Source: Endotrypanum monterogeii (lineage: Eukaryota > Euglenozoa > Kinetoplastea > Trypanosomatida > Trypanosomatidae). From it: a stretch of DNA of 64,000 nt. Location of the stretch: NCBI GenBank assembly GCA_000333855.2, contig CM007349.1, forward strand, positions 46,384-110,383, written 5' to 3'. The notes below the pieces were generated by a model. It did not search any database. It was not told where the DNA came from and saw only the letters and a program-made list of their open reading frames with translations. The translations under genes and the position numbers were made by a program. Below, piece by piece: positions 9,417 to 20,771 of this stretch (its first letter is position 1; the number at the start of each line of letters is the position of its first letter).

Positions 9417-11555
9417 ATGAGTTTTTTTGCGAATCCCCTTGCGGATGAGGAGGAGGAGGTTGTGCCACCCGACTATCCGCTGGAGCAGTATGACGAACAC
9501 AAGCGAGAAGATGATTTTAACGAGCTCCTGGTGAAATCCACCAAACTAGAGAGTGCGCAAAGCCGCGACGTTGACGGGGACTTGGGAAGTCCCGAACTGG
9601 AGACGTGTCTGCGTCGCTCACAGCAACTTCGCGCCTCTTTGGAGAGTACGTGGCTGCGAATGAGTCAGCTGCTGATGGGGTTGACTGGTGAGACGCCTTC
9701 GTTACACATCGTGAATACACTCAGCTGGTCTACCTCTTTTCCATCCTTTGCCAGGGCTTTGGATAGCGCTGTCACGCAGGTGCAGCACCACGTCACTCAG
9801 CGTGAACGACTGTGCCAACATCTGCGTACTCTACTTGAGCGGGAGGCTGTGAACCTCTTTTCCACAGCGCCTTCTCCAGTCACGGAGCCCGCAAGCGCAG
9901 GCGACACGTCGGGGTTGGCGAGGCCGCCACGGTCGACGGCGTTGCCTACTTTGCCAGATGTGGTTACGGAGCGTGCAGTAGGTGCGGTACGTGCACTGGA
10001 GGGGCTTCTTGCTTCTATGTCGATGGAGGAGGCCGCTTTGGCAAGCGCTGCAGCTCAGCAGCTTTCCTATGGCCTTGAGTCTTGGTGCATGCTCACAAAC
10101 CGGTGCGAAGCTCTTCGCACAACTGTTGCTCTCAAATCGCAAGAGCAAGTTGAGGCTCACCGCGCTGCAGAGGCGTTCGCTCGGTGGACAGCGCAGAGGA
10201 GGTCAGCGTGTGGTGAAGCGGCCGCATCCCCGGCGCCATCTTCAGCCGCCTTTGCGTTTTCGTTCGATACCGCTACTGCCGATCTTCTGAACAAGGAGCT
10301 TAGCGAGGAGAATGGGAGACTGGAGGCGGTGCTGGCGCGACTGATTGCTACGCAGCAGCTCGACGATGTCGAGTCTGACGCCTTTGCTGGAAGCGCGCTA
10401 GTGCAATACAACGCCCTTGCGGTTTACGCACAGGAGCTAGAGGAAGAGGTCAACAGCCTAGGCCGTGCTGTGCTGTACCTCCGTGATATTCTGGCAGACC
10501 CATCTTCAAGTGATGCGTGGGGTATACCGAGTGCCATTGACGCTAAAGCTGCTACAACACAGTGCATCACCAACGAGACGAGGGAGAGACTGGGGACGCT
10601 CCTGAGCCGCATCCAGGCAGTGGAGATGGTGCTCCACTCACAGACAAGTGTGCGTGATGGGGAAGCATCGGCGAATGGCGCTGTCGACAAAATTTTATGC
10701 CTTGGCTTGGGCAGGCTGCTAGAGATGCACGACACCTGTCTGCATGCAATTGCTTTACTCAGCACATATTTTGAAAAGCAGTCGGGAACGGCCGCTTTCA
10801 TTAGCTGCGCTATGCGTGGTGGCGGCGTGGTGGAGGACGCCACCGTGGAGCGAGTTCTCGATGTGCAGCTTCCTGACGCGGATCTGATGCGTCAATGTTG
10901 TCTCCGCGATCACGACTTTGGCGCGGGCTTCGAGGGGGAGCTCAAGTGCCTCGTGGAGGCCTCTCTCACCGCTGGGAATGTTCATCTGGCGCGGTGGCAG
11001 GCGGTGCGGGAATTGTTGACGGCACTTCTTCAGGCCTCCTTGGCGAAAGCGCCGGAGATGAGCGCCAAGTATTCAGCGCTACTGGATGCGTACGCGGAGT
11101 CGAAGACGCCGTTCGCTGTGGCTGCTTCCTCTCTCCCCCTAGTGCCGAACAAGATCCAAACACACCTCGACTGCTCCACAGCGGTCCTCGCTGAGGACGT
11201 CAAGGCCTTTGCTGATGAGAAAACAGCGCAGAGTAAACTGATCACTTCTTTTTGGGCGGCTCAGCAGAGAGAGGTCAACAAGAAGATGGCGTGGCTCACA
11301 AAACAGCCGAACGCTTCACTTCTAACGCAGCTGTGTGATGTGGAACGAGAAAATGATCAACTGCGCCATCAGCTTGAATCCTTGCAGGAGGCATCTGAAG
11401 ACACATCCGCTCTAGAAAAGAGCTTGCAGGAGCTGGGGAAACAGATATCGGAAGAGGAACAGCACAATACCCTTCTGCAGGAAGAACTTGAAGGACTCGA
11501 GGCTGCGAAGCTTGAGTTGGAGACGCAGCGTGATTATCTTCTCTCCTCCATGTAA
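9417..11555 (+). CDS. Conserved-looking coiled-coil protein, function unknown
   Basis: 712 residues from ATG 9417, the first ATG after the CACACAG acceptor at about 9367; the in-frame codon 9414 is TTG. Seen: acidic N-terminus (NPLADEEEEVVPPDY), a long alpha-helical Ala/Leu/Glu-rich body without membrane segments, a Ser/Pro/Ala linker near residues 145-180, and a strong C-terminal coiled coil at about 615-710 with Leu/Glu/Gln heptads ending LETQRDYLLSSM. Such all-helical proteins in this lineage are often cytoskeletal or basal-body parts, but that is only inference. No catalytic motif. I do not recognise the family. Confidence 0.75.
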   Translation: MSFFANPLADEEEEVVPPDYPLEQYDEHKREDDFNELLVKSTKLESAQSRDVDGDLGSPELETCLRRSQQLRASLESTWLRMSQLLMGLTGETPSLHIVNTLSWSTSFPSFARALDSAVTQVQHHVTQRERLCQHLRTLLEREAVNLFSTAPSPVTEPASAGDTSGLARPPRSTALPTLPDVVTERAVGAVRALEGLLASMSMEEAALASAAAQQLSYGLESWCMLTNRCEALRTTVALKSQEQVEAHRAAEAFARWTAQRRSACGEAAASPAPSSAAFAFSFDTATADLLNKELSEENGRLEAVLARLIATQQLDDVESDAFAGSALVQYNALAVYAQELEEEVNSLGRAVLYLRDILADPSSSDAWGIPSAIDAKAATTQCITNETRERLGTLLSRIQAVEMVLHSQTSVRDGEASANGAVDKILCLGLGRLLEMHDTCLHAIALLSTYFEKQSGTAAFISCAMRGGGVVEDATVERVLDVQLPDADLMRQCCLRDHDFGAGFEGELKCLVEASLTAGNVHLARWQAVRELLTALLQASLAKAPEMSAKYSALLDAYAESKTPFAVAASSLPLVPNKIQTHLDCSTAVLAEDVKAFADEKTAQSKLITSFWAAQQREVNKKMAWLTKQPNASLLTQLCDVERENDQLRHQLESLQEASEDTSALEKSLQELGKQISEEEQHNTLLQEELEGLEAAKLELETQRDYLLSSM

Positions 11556-12219
11556 TAATGACTGTGGCGCATCTGTATAACACTGCGCATCTCACGAGTG
11601 TATCAGCTTGATCTTTTGACGTCAATGATTTAACTGCTCACGTCACTGATGCCTGTCGAATCACGACTGCGATAATATATGTATAATCCTCTTCACCTAT
11701 TCCGCTGCTTCTGGCGTATTGTAGGGGATGGTATTGACTGAAGTTCAGAACGCATTTACCTGTGGTTTGCAGAAGACGCATTGCCGCGACGTAGTTGACG
11801 CTTCTTTTATCTTGCTCCACACCGACATGCCAGGGTGAAAGCACTCGCCCCCTTCACGTGCGCGGGGCTTGGGGGGGGGGCGAGCTTCAAAGCTCATTTT
11901 CGAATGAACCTCCTTCCACCGCTCTCTGCTCTCTTTTTTTTTTCATTACGTTTCTCATTCATCTTGGGATCAGAGTGAGTAGATTTGCATGAACACACAC
12001 ACACACACACACACCTCTACACATACTACCGAGTACCAGTGCCACCATCTTCACAATTAGTTTTCGATTCAGTTGCCACCGAGAGAGGGGGAGAAGCGAA
12101 TGTTGTGCCAGGCAGGTCACAAGAACTGGATCTTCACTGATTCACCAGCTTGTTATGTCACGTCCAACTTGCGTCTACGACAATGCATCTGTCCGCTGGC
12201 AACATGCACCTCCACTAAA
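11556..12219. other. Intergenic spacer
   Basis: Contains a G-run (11871-11880), a T-rich tract at about 11928-11945 followed by an AG near 11971, and an (AC)n tract at 11993-12014. The last 120 bases are open in the frame of the next gene, and an in-frame ATG at 12100 is an alternative start. Confidence 0.65.
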
Positions 12220-12468
12220 ATGGGCTACACTTGCCAGATGACTACCTCTATTATGATTCTCTCGGGCGTCCTCGTCGTCGTCTGGATTATGGCCGCGTGC
12301 GCCTACGTGTACGTATCCAACTACATTGGAGATTTGGTCTTGGAGTCCCGCGCAGAGAAAGTGGTTTCGCTAAGTCGTAACTACTACTACTACAAACTCT
12401 TTGGCAACAGTAGTCCCGTTTCACCGTCACATCCGTATCTACGGGACAAGGGGCTGGTCCCGGAGTAG
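12220..12468 (+). CDS. Small single-pass membrane protein, unknown
   Basis: 82 residues from ATG 12220. An in-frame ATG at 12100 would add 40 Cys-rich residues and cannot be excluded. Seen: one strong hydrophobic segment at about residues 8-30 (IMILSGVLVVVWIMAACAYV), a short acidic stretch, then a Tyr-rich cytosolic or lumenal tail (NYYYYKLF) and a Pro/Ser-rich C-terminus. There is no cleavable-signal pattern, so type I/III anchoring is possible. A real gene is plausible because it fills an otherwise 2.6-kb gap and has a clear membrane segment with sensible flanks. Function unknown. Confidence 0.55.
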   Translation: MGYTCQMTTSIMILSGVLVVVWIMAACAYVYVSNYIGDLVLESRAEKVVSLSRNYYYYKLFGNSSPVSPSHPYLRDKGLVPE

Positions 12469-13276
12469 ACATCATGCCCCCCCCCCCCCCGGTTAAGGGT
12501 TGCATCACGGGGGAGGGTGAGGGCGAGATTTTTTATTTTCTCCCTTTCCTCGAATTTTTCTTCGTCCTTACGCATCGTCACACTTCGCGAAAGAGTGTGT
12601 GCATGTGCGTGCGTGTGTATTATCGACGGTCTATCGGTCAGTCTGGATGTTCGTTTTTCCGTAATAGTGAAGGTAGACCCCTTTCAGGGCGGGCCGAATG
12701 CACTCTTCGTTGTGTGGACTTGTGAGTCATCAATATTCTCCGAGGAATGTGTGTTGCGCTCTTTCTTGATCTCTTCTCGAGCGTCTTCAGGAGATACACG
12801 AATGAAGCCACCGTTGCATCAAAAGGATCGATGATTAGTCCCTCCCTTCCGCTTGCTTCCCCACCCGTGTGTCGCGTTTCGCCTTTTTTCCCTGCCCTTT
12901 ACCTCCTTGCGGGATAATGCCGTAGTTATGCGCACCCGTTCTTCTCAGCTTCCTTCCTAAACTTTCTGCTCTCGGGTAAAGAAAAGGGGAAGCGGCCCAG
13001 CCTCTTCTTTTTAGTGCGTAGCTGCTTTTGTTTTTCTACTGGGGACGAACTGCCTTCCCTCACACGTGTGTCTTCTTAGGCTGACGTGCGTGTTTTCGTT
13101 TTTTTTCCGTATCTTTATGTCTTCTTCTCTCACCGTCTTCCGTTGCGGGTACTTCCCCCTCTTCTCTTTTCCAATCGTATCTCGGCCGCACCAACAGGTG
13201 CACTACCGTGCTGCCTTTTCATTTCTCAGACGCTGCCTTTCCACAGCAGTTTCATTGAGACAGTAGACTCCAGTCT

Positions 13277-13305
13277 ACACACACACACACACATACACAC
13301 ACACA
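13277..13305. repeat. (AC)n microsatellite
   Basis: CA-rich tract with one AT interruption. Confidence 0.9.
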
Positions 13306-13891
13306 AGCGCACACGCTTGTGACGTACATGTGCCTTTTTTAAAATTATCGCCCCGGTCGCCGTCTTAGTATCTTCGAAGTTGTTTTTAGTCTCTGTCTGG
13401 GAGCCCGTGACGGTGTTGCTGATGTGCTTGCGCTGCAATGGGAGCTGAAGCGGGGCGGGGGGCGAGGGTGATGCAATCCACTGCTGTACATATGCTTTAG
13501 GCGCGCATGTGGCCGAGATCGACCGGAAGAATTTTATCCGTCTCGAAGCGCACGTGGAGCCGAGAGGATGGAGGACCAGTCGTGTCAAATAATTCTCTCT
13601 CAGCAGTGTAATGCTGAGGTGTGCGTATGTTTTGGGGTGTGCTGTAAGAGTCCCACTCAATGAAAGAAAAAAAAAACATCGAGTAACCGAAGAGAAAAAC
13701 AGCAACATCCCCTGAAAACAACAAAAATGGAGTGTCACCGCGCACGCTTGCATCAATTCTGATGCGTGGAAACCTCTGTGATGCAGAACCGGTGTGTGAC
13801 TTCATCATCTTCATCTGTCATCACCCAACTTCTTTCTCTTCTGAGGCACCGGGGCTTCCCTGGTGCGTCATGGATATAAATACCACCATAT

Positions 13892-13912
13892 CTATATATA
13901 TATATATATATA
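13892..13912. repeat. (TA)n microsatellite
   Basis: About 10 TA units upstream of the SAM-domain gene. Confidence 0.92.
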
Positions 13913-14152
13913 CACATATTATTCATCTCATGTCTACACAATGAGCAAAGTCAAGGAGGTTATTCATTAGAGAAACGACAAAAAACAGAAATCAGAGGAA
14001 AACAAAAGTCCACACACCATCTCGAAGAATCTCCAAAGGCGTTTCTTCTCACTCGTTTTTTATTTTTCAGGATTCGAGCTTCCCCTCCCCCAAGTAAAGA
14101 ACAACCCTGCACATCTCTTTTCTCAACGTGACTCCCGTGTCGAAGCAAAACC

Positions 14153-17100
14153 ATGACGTCCACGCCTTCTTCGCACGTCGCCACAATTACAGCTACCGCG
14201 GCAGGGGTCGTGTCCGGAGCGGTAGGCTTAGTGTGGGGTGTTTCGTATTGGCTTCAAAGGAGGCAAGAGCGTGAGCGCACCGAGTCACCCACTTCCACAT
14301 GGACTGCTCCTCAGGTGGCGACATGGCTTCGTGAGAACGGTGTCAGCAAGGCGTCTGTGTCGATATGCCGTCGCTACAAAGTCGATGGCAGCGCATTAGC
14401 TCGATTGACATCACAGGATCTTTATCGCATGGGTGTGCCATTGCGCGACGCACGAATCATTCTCGCATGTATAGAAGACGTGAAGGACGGTCCCGTACTG
14501 TCTTGTACGTCACCACACCAGTCAATCCCCCCAACGCAGCATACTAACCCAGGCATCCCCTCATCGGTGGAGCAGTTTGGGGCTGCTTGGCGAGCACTGG
14601 TGCGGACCTGTGGATTTCCAGAAGGCGCCGCATCGCCCGCCGAGCAGCAGCAGCGCTTGGCGTTGTATACCGGGGCTCTGTTGGAATGTTTTCAGGCGCT
14701 TGATGCCAGCGAACAGGCAGCGGCGCTTTCACTTCTGGCTGTGGCTGAAAAAGTCCCACCCCTTCCCTCTGGCAGCACCTCGCATGAGGTGCAGTCGGCC
14801 CTAGCGAAATCCCCAGCATCGGTGGATGCGTTGTTTCCCACACAGGCGGTAGAGGAGAAGCTCAAACCTCTGCATCAAATGCTCGACGGGTTTCTGGAGT
14901 TCTTGCGCTCTCCAGAACTCGTCGCGGTTGGATCGGCTGAGCTTGAGGAGCTGGGAGAGCGCGTTGCGGTGCAGGTGAAGCGAATTTCACGAGTTGCGGA
15001 GCAGCTACCACCCAATCTCAGCCGCGCCCTCCTCCTCAAGTGTAACTCTGTTTTTGAAGCTCTTTCCCGCCACACACAGCCCAAGCTAGGCAAGGAAACA
15101 ACCGACAAGGCGAGGTTGATGCGCGTCCTTCAGGATATACTCACCACCCTGGGGGATCCGAAGCTGCGTGAGTTGCCAGCAGCGCAGCGTGTGCAGGTGT
15201 TATCCACGTTGGCCGAGAGGGCGAGGACGATAGAGGCCGCAGCGTCCAGTGCCGGGTCTGGCGTATCCACAGATATGGAGTTTCTCAGTATGGTGCGGTC
15301 GCTGATCCAGATGATTGAGGATGCGACTCTTGCGAGCAAAGAAGAGGCAGGGGGCAATTCCGAATCGCCTGCTGGAGATGAGGATGAGAAGGGAAAGGCG
15401 ATGCCCACCGAGGATACGGATGCCGCAAACGGATCGATCCCTCTGATTGTCAGGACAGTGAAGGACATCCAGGGCACACTCCAATCAGAGGAATTTCAGC
15501 ACGCACCGTCAGCGGTAAAGCTGGAGTTGTGCACTACTCTTTTGCAGCGCGTCACCCTGCTGGAGAGGAACGTGGCTGCATTGCCATCGCCGGCACAGGG
15601 TATGGTGCGGGATCTTCTGTCAAATACAAGGAGTGTGCTCGCCGTCATCACAGCCGCAGCGGAGACGGGAGAGGGCATCAGCCGAGAGGAATCTAAAGCG
15701 GATGACAGAAATCGGGAAGATGGACAGGGCAGTGCTAAGGCAGCAGGGTCAGACGAGGCTGGGGGGGAGAGTCAGGACACCGACGTGGATATAGAAGCTT
15801 GTGTGCTGCAGCTGGAGAAAATATTCGACTTTCTCGCCTCGGACACCCTTGAGCGTGCCACACAGGAGGAGCGTCAAAATGTTGCGGCAAGGCTGATGCA
15901 GCAGGTGGAGATGATCAAAGAAAAAGTAGCCGAACATGATTCTCAAGGCACACTCATGACAGAGCTCATCGAACCCCTTCAGGAATTGCTTTCCACCATG
16001 GCTGGTCACCGCGTCGCGTCGCCTGAGTTCATTGAGATGACCGCTCCCCTGAACGATGTGCGACGTCTTCTGGCCAGCGAGTCATTCCGACAGATACCCA
16101 CCGCTGACAAAGTTCGTATTGCTCGCAGTTTGGTGCCACAACTTCAGCAAATTTCCTCCTCGTTCTCGTCCTTGTCGGATGCTGAGTGTATGTCGGCAGG
16201 GGAGCTGATGCGTCCGATCCGCGAAAGCCTCATGAGTGTGCTCCGCGCAACCGACTCGGCTACGGGCTCAGCAGAGGTTTTGGATCGTCTTCAGGCAGTG
16301 GTGCGTACCATTAGAGGCTCCGGGCTCACCGACATGTCGCCATCTGCAAGGAGTGCGTGGGCCGCTAGCACTGTAACAGAACTCGACCAACTTCGCCACG
16401 ATTGTGTACCGCTTGGCGCTGAAGGAGAGGCATTAGTGCCCATCATCGAGCGTCTTCGCAGCCAAATAAGCGGTCTGCTTGTGGACGAGAAGAGTCAAAG
16501 TGAGGGGAAAGGTGCTGAGGATTCTGGGGATGCCGCGCCCACCGGCAACGGCAACAGCAAGGAGGCGCAGCAACAGCCAGGCAAAGAGTTGGTAGACTCA
16601 GTCTGGGCTCAAATTTTTGACATGCGTGCTGAGCTGTTGGCTGCAGAGAAGACGGCGTCACCGGTGCCGCTGGAGAGGGTACAGGGTATGCTTCGTGTGG
16701 TGAGAGAGGCGGCTAGGCAGCCGGGCATGTCATTACAACAGGAGGAGGCCCTGCAGGAGTTGGGTGGCCTCTTGCGCCGCCAGATGGAAAGCAAGGCGAA
16801 GCACAGCGGTGGCGTCGCGGAAGGCAACGGCGATGGCCAGACTGACCAAATGAATACTGTGGCGCTTCACGCTTTCCGAAGGTCTCTGCAGGTTCTGGTG
16901 GATATGGTAAGCGATGTAAACGTGCCAACAGCGACGCAGCTGACAATGGTGGCTAGCAAGGCAGAGGAACTGATCGCAAGCGCTGATGCGTCCAACATGC
17001 CCTGGCGCGAGGATACCGGCTGTGCCCATGCGGTGCAAAGTATTTTGGAAGCTCTACAGAAGTCTCGCGCTAGCGAGGACGGCAACAGTTGTGCCACAGA

Positions 17101-17909
17101 GCCGAATTCTTTGGAGGCAGTGCTACAGTCATCAATTGCTGCGATACATGCGAGTTCGCCAACTGACAAGGAGGGCTTTGCACCGTACATGCGTCTGCTG
17201 CAGCTGGCCCATCATAGTACGGAGCAGATGACGAACAAGGAGCTGATACTCCTTAAGAACCTCCAGGAGGCGGTGATTGGAGCCATGCAGCGCCTTCCCA
17301 GACAGTCGGACCCGATTAGTGAGAAGAATGGACAAGATAGACTCCAGAAAGAGGAGGAGGAGGAGGAGGAGGAGGAGGAGGAGGAGGGGGAGGGAGGGGG
17401 AGGAGGGGAACGAGGAGGATGGCGACGAAGACGCGAATCATGCAGAGGGGGTGTTGAGCGCATTGCTGCAACTGTCTCACGAACTGCGTGAGCGTTCTTT
17501 CTCAGTAGAGGAGCTGGACCAGCTCGAGGGACTGCAGAAGCAGCTCGAGCGTCTTCTTGCTCACGAGGGGGTCGATGCGACGGATTCCATCAAGGCGATT
17601 CGGGAACAAATTTGCCTGCAGCGCAATGCCATCCAGAACGACAAAGCTAACAGCTTAGGTAGCGGCGAAGAGGAGTTCACAAGGTTGGTGAACAAAAAGG
17701 TCGGTTCCGAGGATTCGAGAGTGTCTGTTCAGCCCACTGATAAGCAAGTCTCGGGTTCGTTGCAGCCGGATAGCGCAGACGCCTTCAATGAGGACGACGA
17801 CGACGACGGCGGCGTTAGCGGCGGTGCTGCAACTATCTCTGGTTTCCAGCCTAATATTGTGCAACACGCCGCGGGGAGTGGTGATATCGACAGTCAGGTG
17901 AAGGCTTAA
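14153..17909 (+). CDS. Membrane-anchored SAM-domain protein with about nine divergent helical repeats; one-base frameshift at 17386-17411
   Basis: ATG 14153. Seen in order: a hydrophobic N-terminal anchor (about 11-33, AAGVVSGAVGLVWGVSYWL) followed by basic RRQERER; a SAM domain (about 47-113: WTAPQVATWLRENGVS, YKVDGSALARLTSQDL, MGVPLRDARIIL); then about nine units of 70-85 residues, each with helices of pattern L..F..SPE, ....R..ΦA..L..QΦ and ΦΦ.PL.ELL, joined by acidic Glu/Gly/Ser linkers. The frame closes at 17491, but removing one G in the G-rich end of the GAG tract (17386-17411) joins it to the overlapping frame that continues with the same repeat type (VLSALLQLSHELRERSF) to 17909. The joined length is exactly 1251 aa. 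The anchor-plus-basic start suggests organelle-membrane tethering (inferred). SAM domains mediate protein or RNA contacts. Family not recognised. Confidence 0.8.
17351..17418 (+). repeat. (GAG)n / G-rich low-complexity tract inside the SAM-repeat gene
   Basis: Twelve GAG units (17351-17386) followed by irregular GGGGA-type sequence. It encodes poly-Glu in the gene frame. The reading frame is lost within this tract, consistent with a slippage or sequencing indel. Confidence 0.9.
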
Positions 17910-19445
17910 ACCTGGGTTGTCGTCTATGCTCTAAAGGATTGGGTGGTAGACGAGGTGTCTTCCATTTTTTTTTTTCCGGCCGCCGCCGGCGCATACACGC
18001 GTAGTGTTTACTATTGACAAAAAGAATATTTTTATCCCGATCTTTTTCGCCGACACCGATAAATGTGAGTGTAGTGGGCAATATAAGACTGGGGCATGTC
18101 ATCTCATGTCTGCGCGGGTTGTATCGTGTGATACGCCAAAATGGTCGTCAACACACAAGAAAAATGTACAGGCACGTTTACACCCAAGAGGGAGAAAAAA
18201 AAAAACAGCTGTAGTGAATTGTTGGCTGCATACATGCGGTACCTGTGTACGTGCTAACGCTGCAAGTAGCAACAAACGTATCCCTCCCCAGCTTTCATGG
18301 ATCTAGCCCATGCCGTCGTGATGCATCCGCATGTCTGCATACGACGGGGCGGGGTGATGGGCGCGAGACCCTCCGATCGCGTATTATTTAGACTTCTTTG
18401 AGCTTCCTTTTCGTTTTTTTTTGTTCATTTGTTCATTTTGAACCAATTGTCATGCGTTGAGCGTACGTGGTCGGCACTGCAGTTTTTTCGCTCCCTGATA
18501 TGTACCCCCCGCCCCTCCCCGTCTCGTTATCCGCGCTGATCCTGTGACCTTCATTCAACGTCGCACTGGCAGAGAGGGGGGGGGGGCAGGGGGACAGGGA
18601 CAGTGTCGGTAGGTTGTGCCACACACAAAAAACCTAATTTTCCTTTCCTCTCTCTCTTTATATCTATTCCAATTCTATTGTGAAAAAAAATCCATATAAG
18701 TAAATAAATCGCGATGAGGTGTTGGTACAACGCGGGTGCGTCACAAGGATAGGACATCGCCTCCACCTCTCTGCAGTGGGCAACGGCGCGTCTTAGATTG
18801 GTCACTACAGCGCACAAGCGTTTTGGCTTCTCGATCGTTCACTAAAAAAAAAAAAACGTAATGGAGAACTCTGTTACAGGTCTACTGAAGTTTTTTTTTT
18901 CTTTTCTTTTCTGGGCTCTGCTTTCTGGTTTGCGTGATGGAAATGAGGTGGGGTGCCCCTTTTGTTCTCCTGTCACGTCTAGTGAATTCACACCGAGTCT
19001 TCACTCCGCGCGGGACGCATCGTTGCCCTCTCCTTTTTTTCCTTCCTCTCGTCCCGTGCTATCTCCTGCGCCCCTTCTCACTCTCCTGAGCAATTCGATC
19101 AACAACTTTCTCCTCATGTACTTTTTCTCCTGTCTTTGCTTCTTTCTTTCATTTTGTGTCGCCATCTCGTTGAAGCACGCACACGTCTGCGTCTCTCGTC
19201 TGTTTCGTGTTTTTTTTCTTCTTCTCGTCAAGCGAAAAAGAGCTGCCAGATCTGTGCGGTGGTTGGTGCAGGTCCTTTGAAATTGTACTCACTGCTGCAT
19301 CTCACTCCTCTGCGGCTTCTATGTGAGTGGTGCTCTACTGCTCACCGTTCATCTCTACTCGGCTTGTCGGGAAGCCCAACAGGTAAAAATACAAACACGA
19401 ACCCGCGAATTACCCACCCGCCATTCCAGCTAGGAAAAAAGAAAA
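17910..19445. other. Intergenic spacer
   Basis: 1.5 kb. T-run 17967-17976, G-run near 18576-18585, A-run 18845-18856 and dense C/T sequence 18890-19240 that could provide acceptor signals. No gene supported. Confidence 0.7.
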
Positions 19446-20771
19446 ATGGCCGAGGCGGCTCGAACAACGAAGCATTACGTGAGTGACTGTCTCGAGAAGC
19501 GGTACCCTTATGATGCCAGCCAAGGCTTTCTTGGAATTCGCCAACGCGAGGCGGGTCGTGTCTTCAACGGCTACAGCGCCCCCGCCGTCGATGATATGAT
19601 GAACAGCTTGACGGACCCTTCTGTAACTACTGAAGAAAGGACGAAGGCCGTGCATCACCTCTACGCTCGTTCTGCATCACAGGAAACGAAAATCGACATG
19701 CTCAAGAAAGGGATTGTTCCGCTTCTTATTGTGACACTGCGGAGTTGTACAGAACTCCTTTTACATCAACAGTGCATGCTGCTTCTGCGCTCTCTTGCTG
19801 TTCTACCGCAAGGATGCCTAGCACTTGTGCGAGAGGGCATCATTCCAATGGTTACTGCGACGTTGCGCACTAGATCACCAAATGAGGAGTTGTCGGAGGC
19901 AGCGCAAAATTGTTGTATCGCCTCAGCACACGTCTTATATCAGCTGTGCAGCAACATGTCTGGACTCCGGTGGGTGTTGGGGCTCGCACACGACGCCGCC
20001 TTCGAGGGGCTCGACATACCGTGGGCAGTGGTGCCGTCACCGCCCGAAGAACTGATCTTCTCCATAGCTGACGCTGCTGCTGATGAGGCAACGCCTGCAA
20101 AGGCTACCGCCTACCTTTTCCAGACTCTTGCATGCTTGACCAGTCTCGAGCGCGGGGTGAAGGCATTTCTTGCCGTTCCTAGCGCAATGGATGCTTTGGT
20201 CGAGCGTGTGAAGCGCCTTCCGAAACCTCCCACGTGCGATATCGATCTTTGCGCGGCAACGCTCGAGGCAACATGGAACGTGGGCCTCGGACACCTCGGC
20301 GGGGCAGTAATGGAGGAGCGCGGTGTTCCGGATAGCCTTTTCGAGCTCTTGGCAACTGTCAGCGGGAGCGCAGCTGATGTGCCGCTATGTGTCCAGCGCC
20401 AGCTGACTGGGGCACTGTCGGCTCTCTCTCAGCTCACCTCAGTCAAGCGAAACAGCACCTGCACTGCGTCTTCGATAGACCATCGAACACGCATTATCAT
20501 GTTGATTGATTATGTCAGCGAGTGGAACAGTCTTGTTGCGACGCAGTACAGTAGCGCAGACAAGCCTGTGCCGGGTGACGCTGTGGCCATCTTGTCGAAC
20601 GTAGTGCAGTGCATTCGTTTGGCATCAGAGCTGAAGACCGTGCGGGACGTCACTCACGCTCTTTTAGATGCGATGGAGCAGGAGGACGCCACGAAGGCTT
20701 TTTATTTCCGCCGCCAGCTCTACTTTCACACGAGGTGGGAGGCGGAGTACGATGCGTGTGTCGAGGTCTAG
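19446..20771 (+). CDS. Armadillo-repeat protein, radial spoke head 14 (RSPH14)-like
   Basis: 441 residues from ATG 19446. All-helical with ARM/HEAT-type units: TEERTKAVHHLYARSASQE, KIDMLKKGIVPLLIVTLRS, LHQQCMLLLRSLAVLPQG, LVREGIIPMVTATLR, then repeats to about residue 400. The layout (short N-terminus, blocks ending in G-I-V/I-P-Φ-L, the PQG...GIIP element) resembles RSPH14/RTDR1 of axonemal radial spokes, so an axonemal role is inferred. Other ARM proteins of similar size cannot be excluded without a profile search. No membrane segment or catalytic motif. It is followed after 1.1 kb by condensin CAP-G, to which it need not be related functionally. Confidence 0.6.
   Translation: MAEAARTTKHYVSDCLEKRYPYDASQGFLGIRQREAGRVFNGYSAPAVDDMMNSLTDPSVTTEERTKAVHHLYARSASQETKIDMLKKGIVPLLIVTLRSCTELLLHQQCMLLLRSLAVLPQGCLALVREGIIPMVTATLRTRSPNEELSEAAQNCCIASAHVLYQLCSNMSGLRWVLGLAHDAAFEGLDIPWAVVPSPPEELIFSIADAAADEATPAKATAYLFQTLACLTSLERGVKAFLAVPSAMDALVERVKRLPKPPTCDIDLCAATLEATWNVGLGHLGGAVMEERGVPDSLFELLATVSGSAADVPLCVQRQLTGALSALSQLTSVKRNSTCTASSIDHRTRIIMLIDYVSEWNSLVATQYSSADKPVPGDAVAILSNVVQCIRLASELKTVRDVTHALLDAMEQEDATKAFYFRRQLYFHTRWEAEYDACVEV

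Larger units (their letters stand above)
12469..14152. other. Intergenic spacer
   Basis: 1.7 kb with C-run 12477-12490, T/C-rich blocks (about 12880-13230), an (AC)n tract at 13277-13305 and (TA)n at 13892-13912. Long A/T runs occur near 13664-13675. No convincing gene on either strand. Confidence 0.7.
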
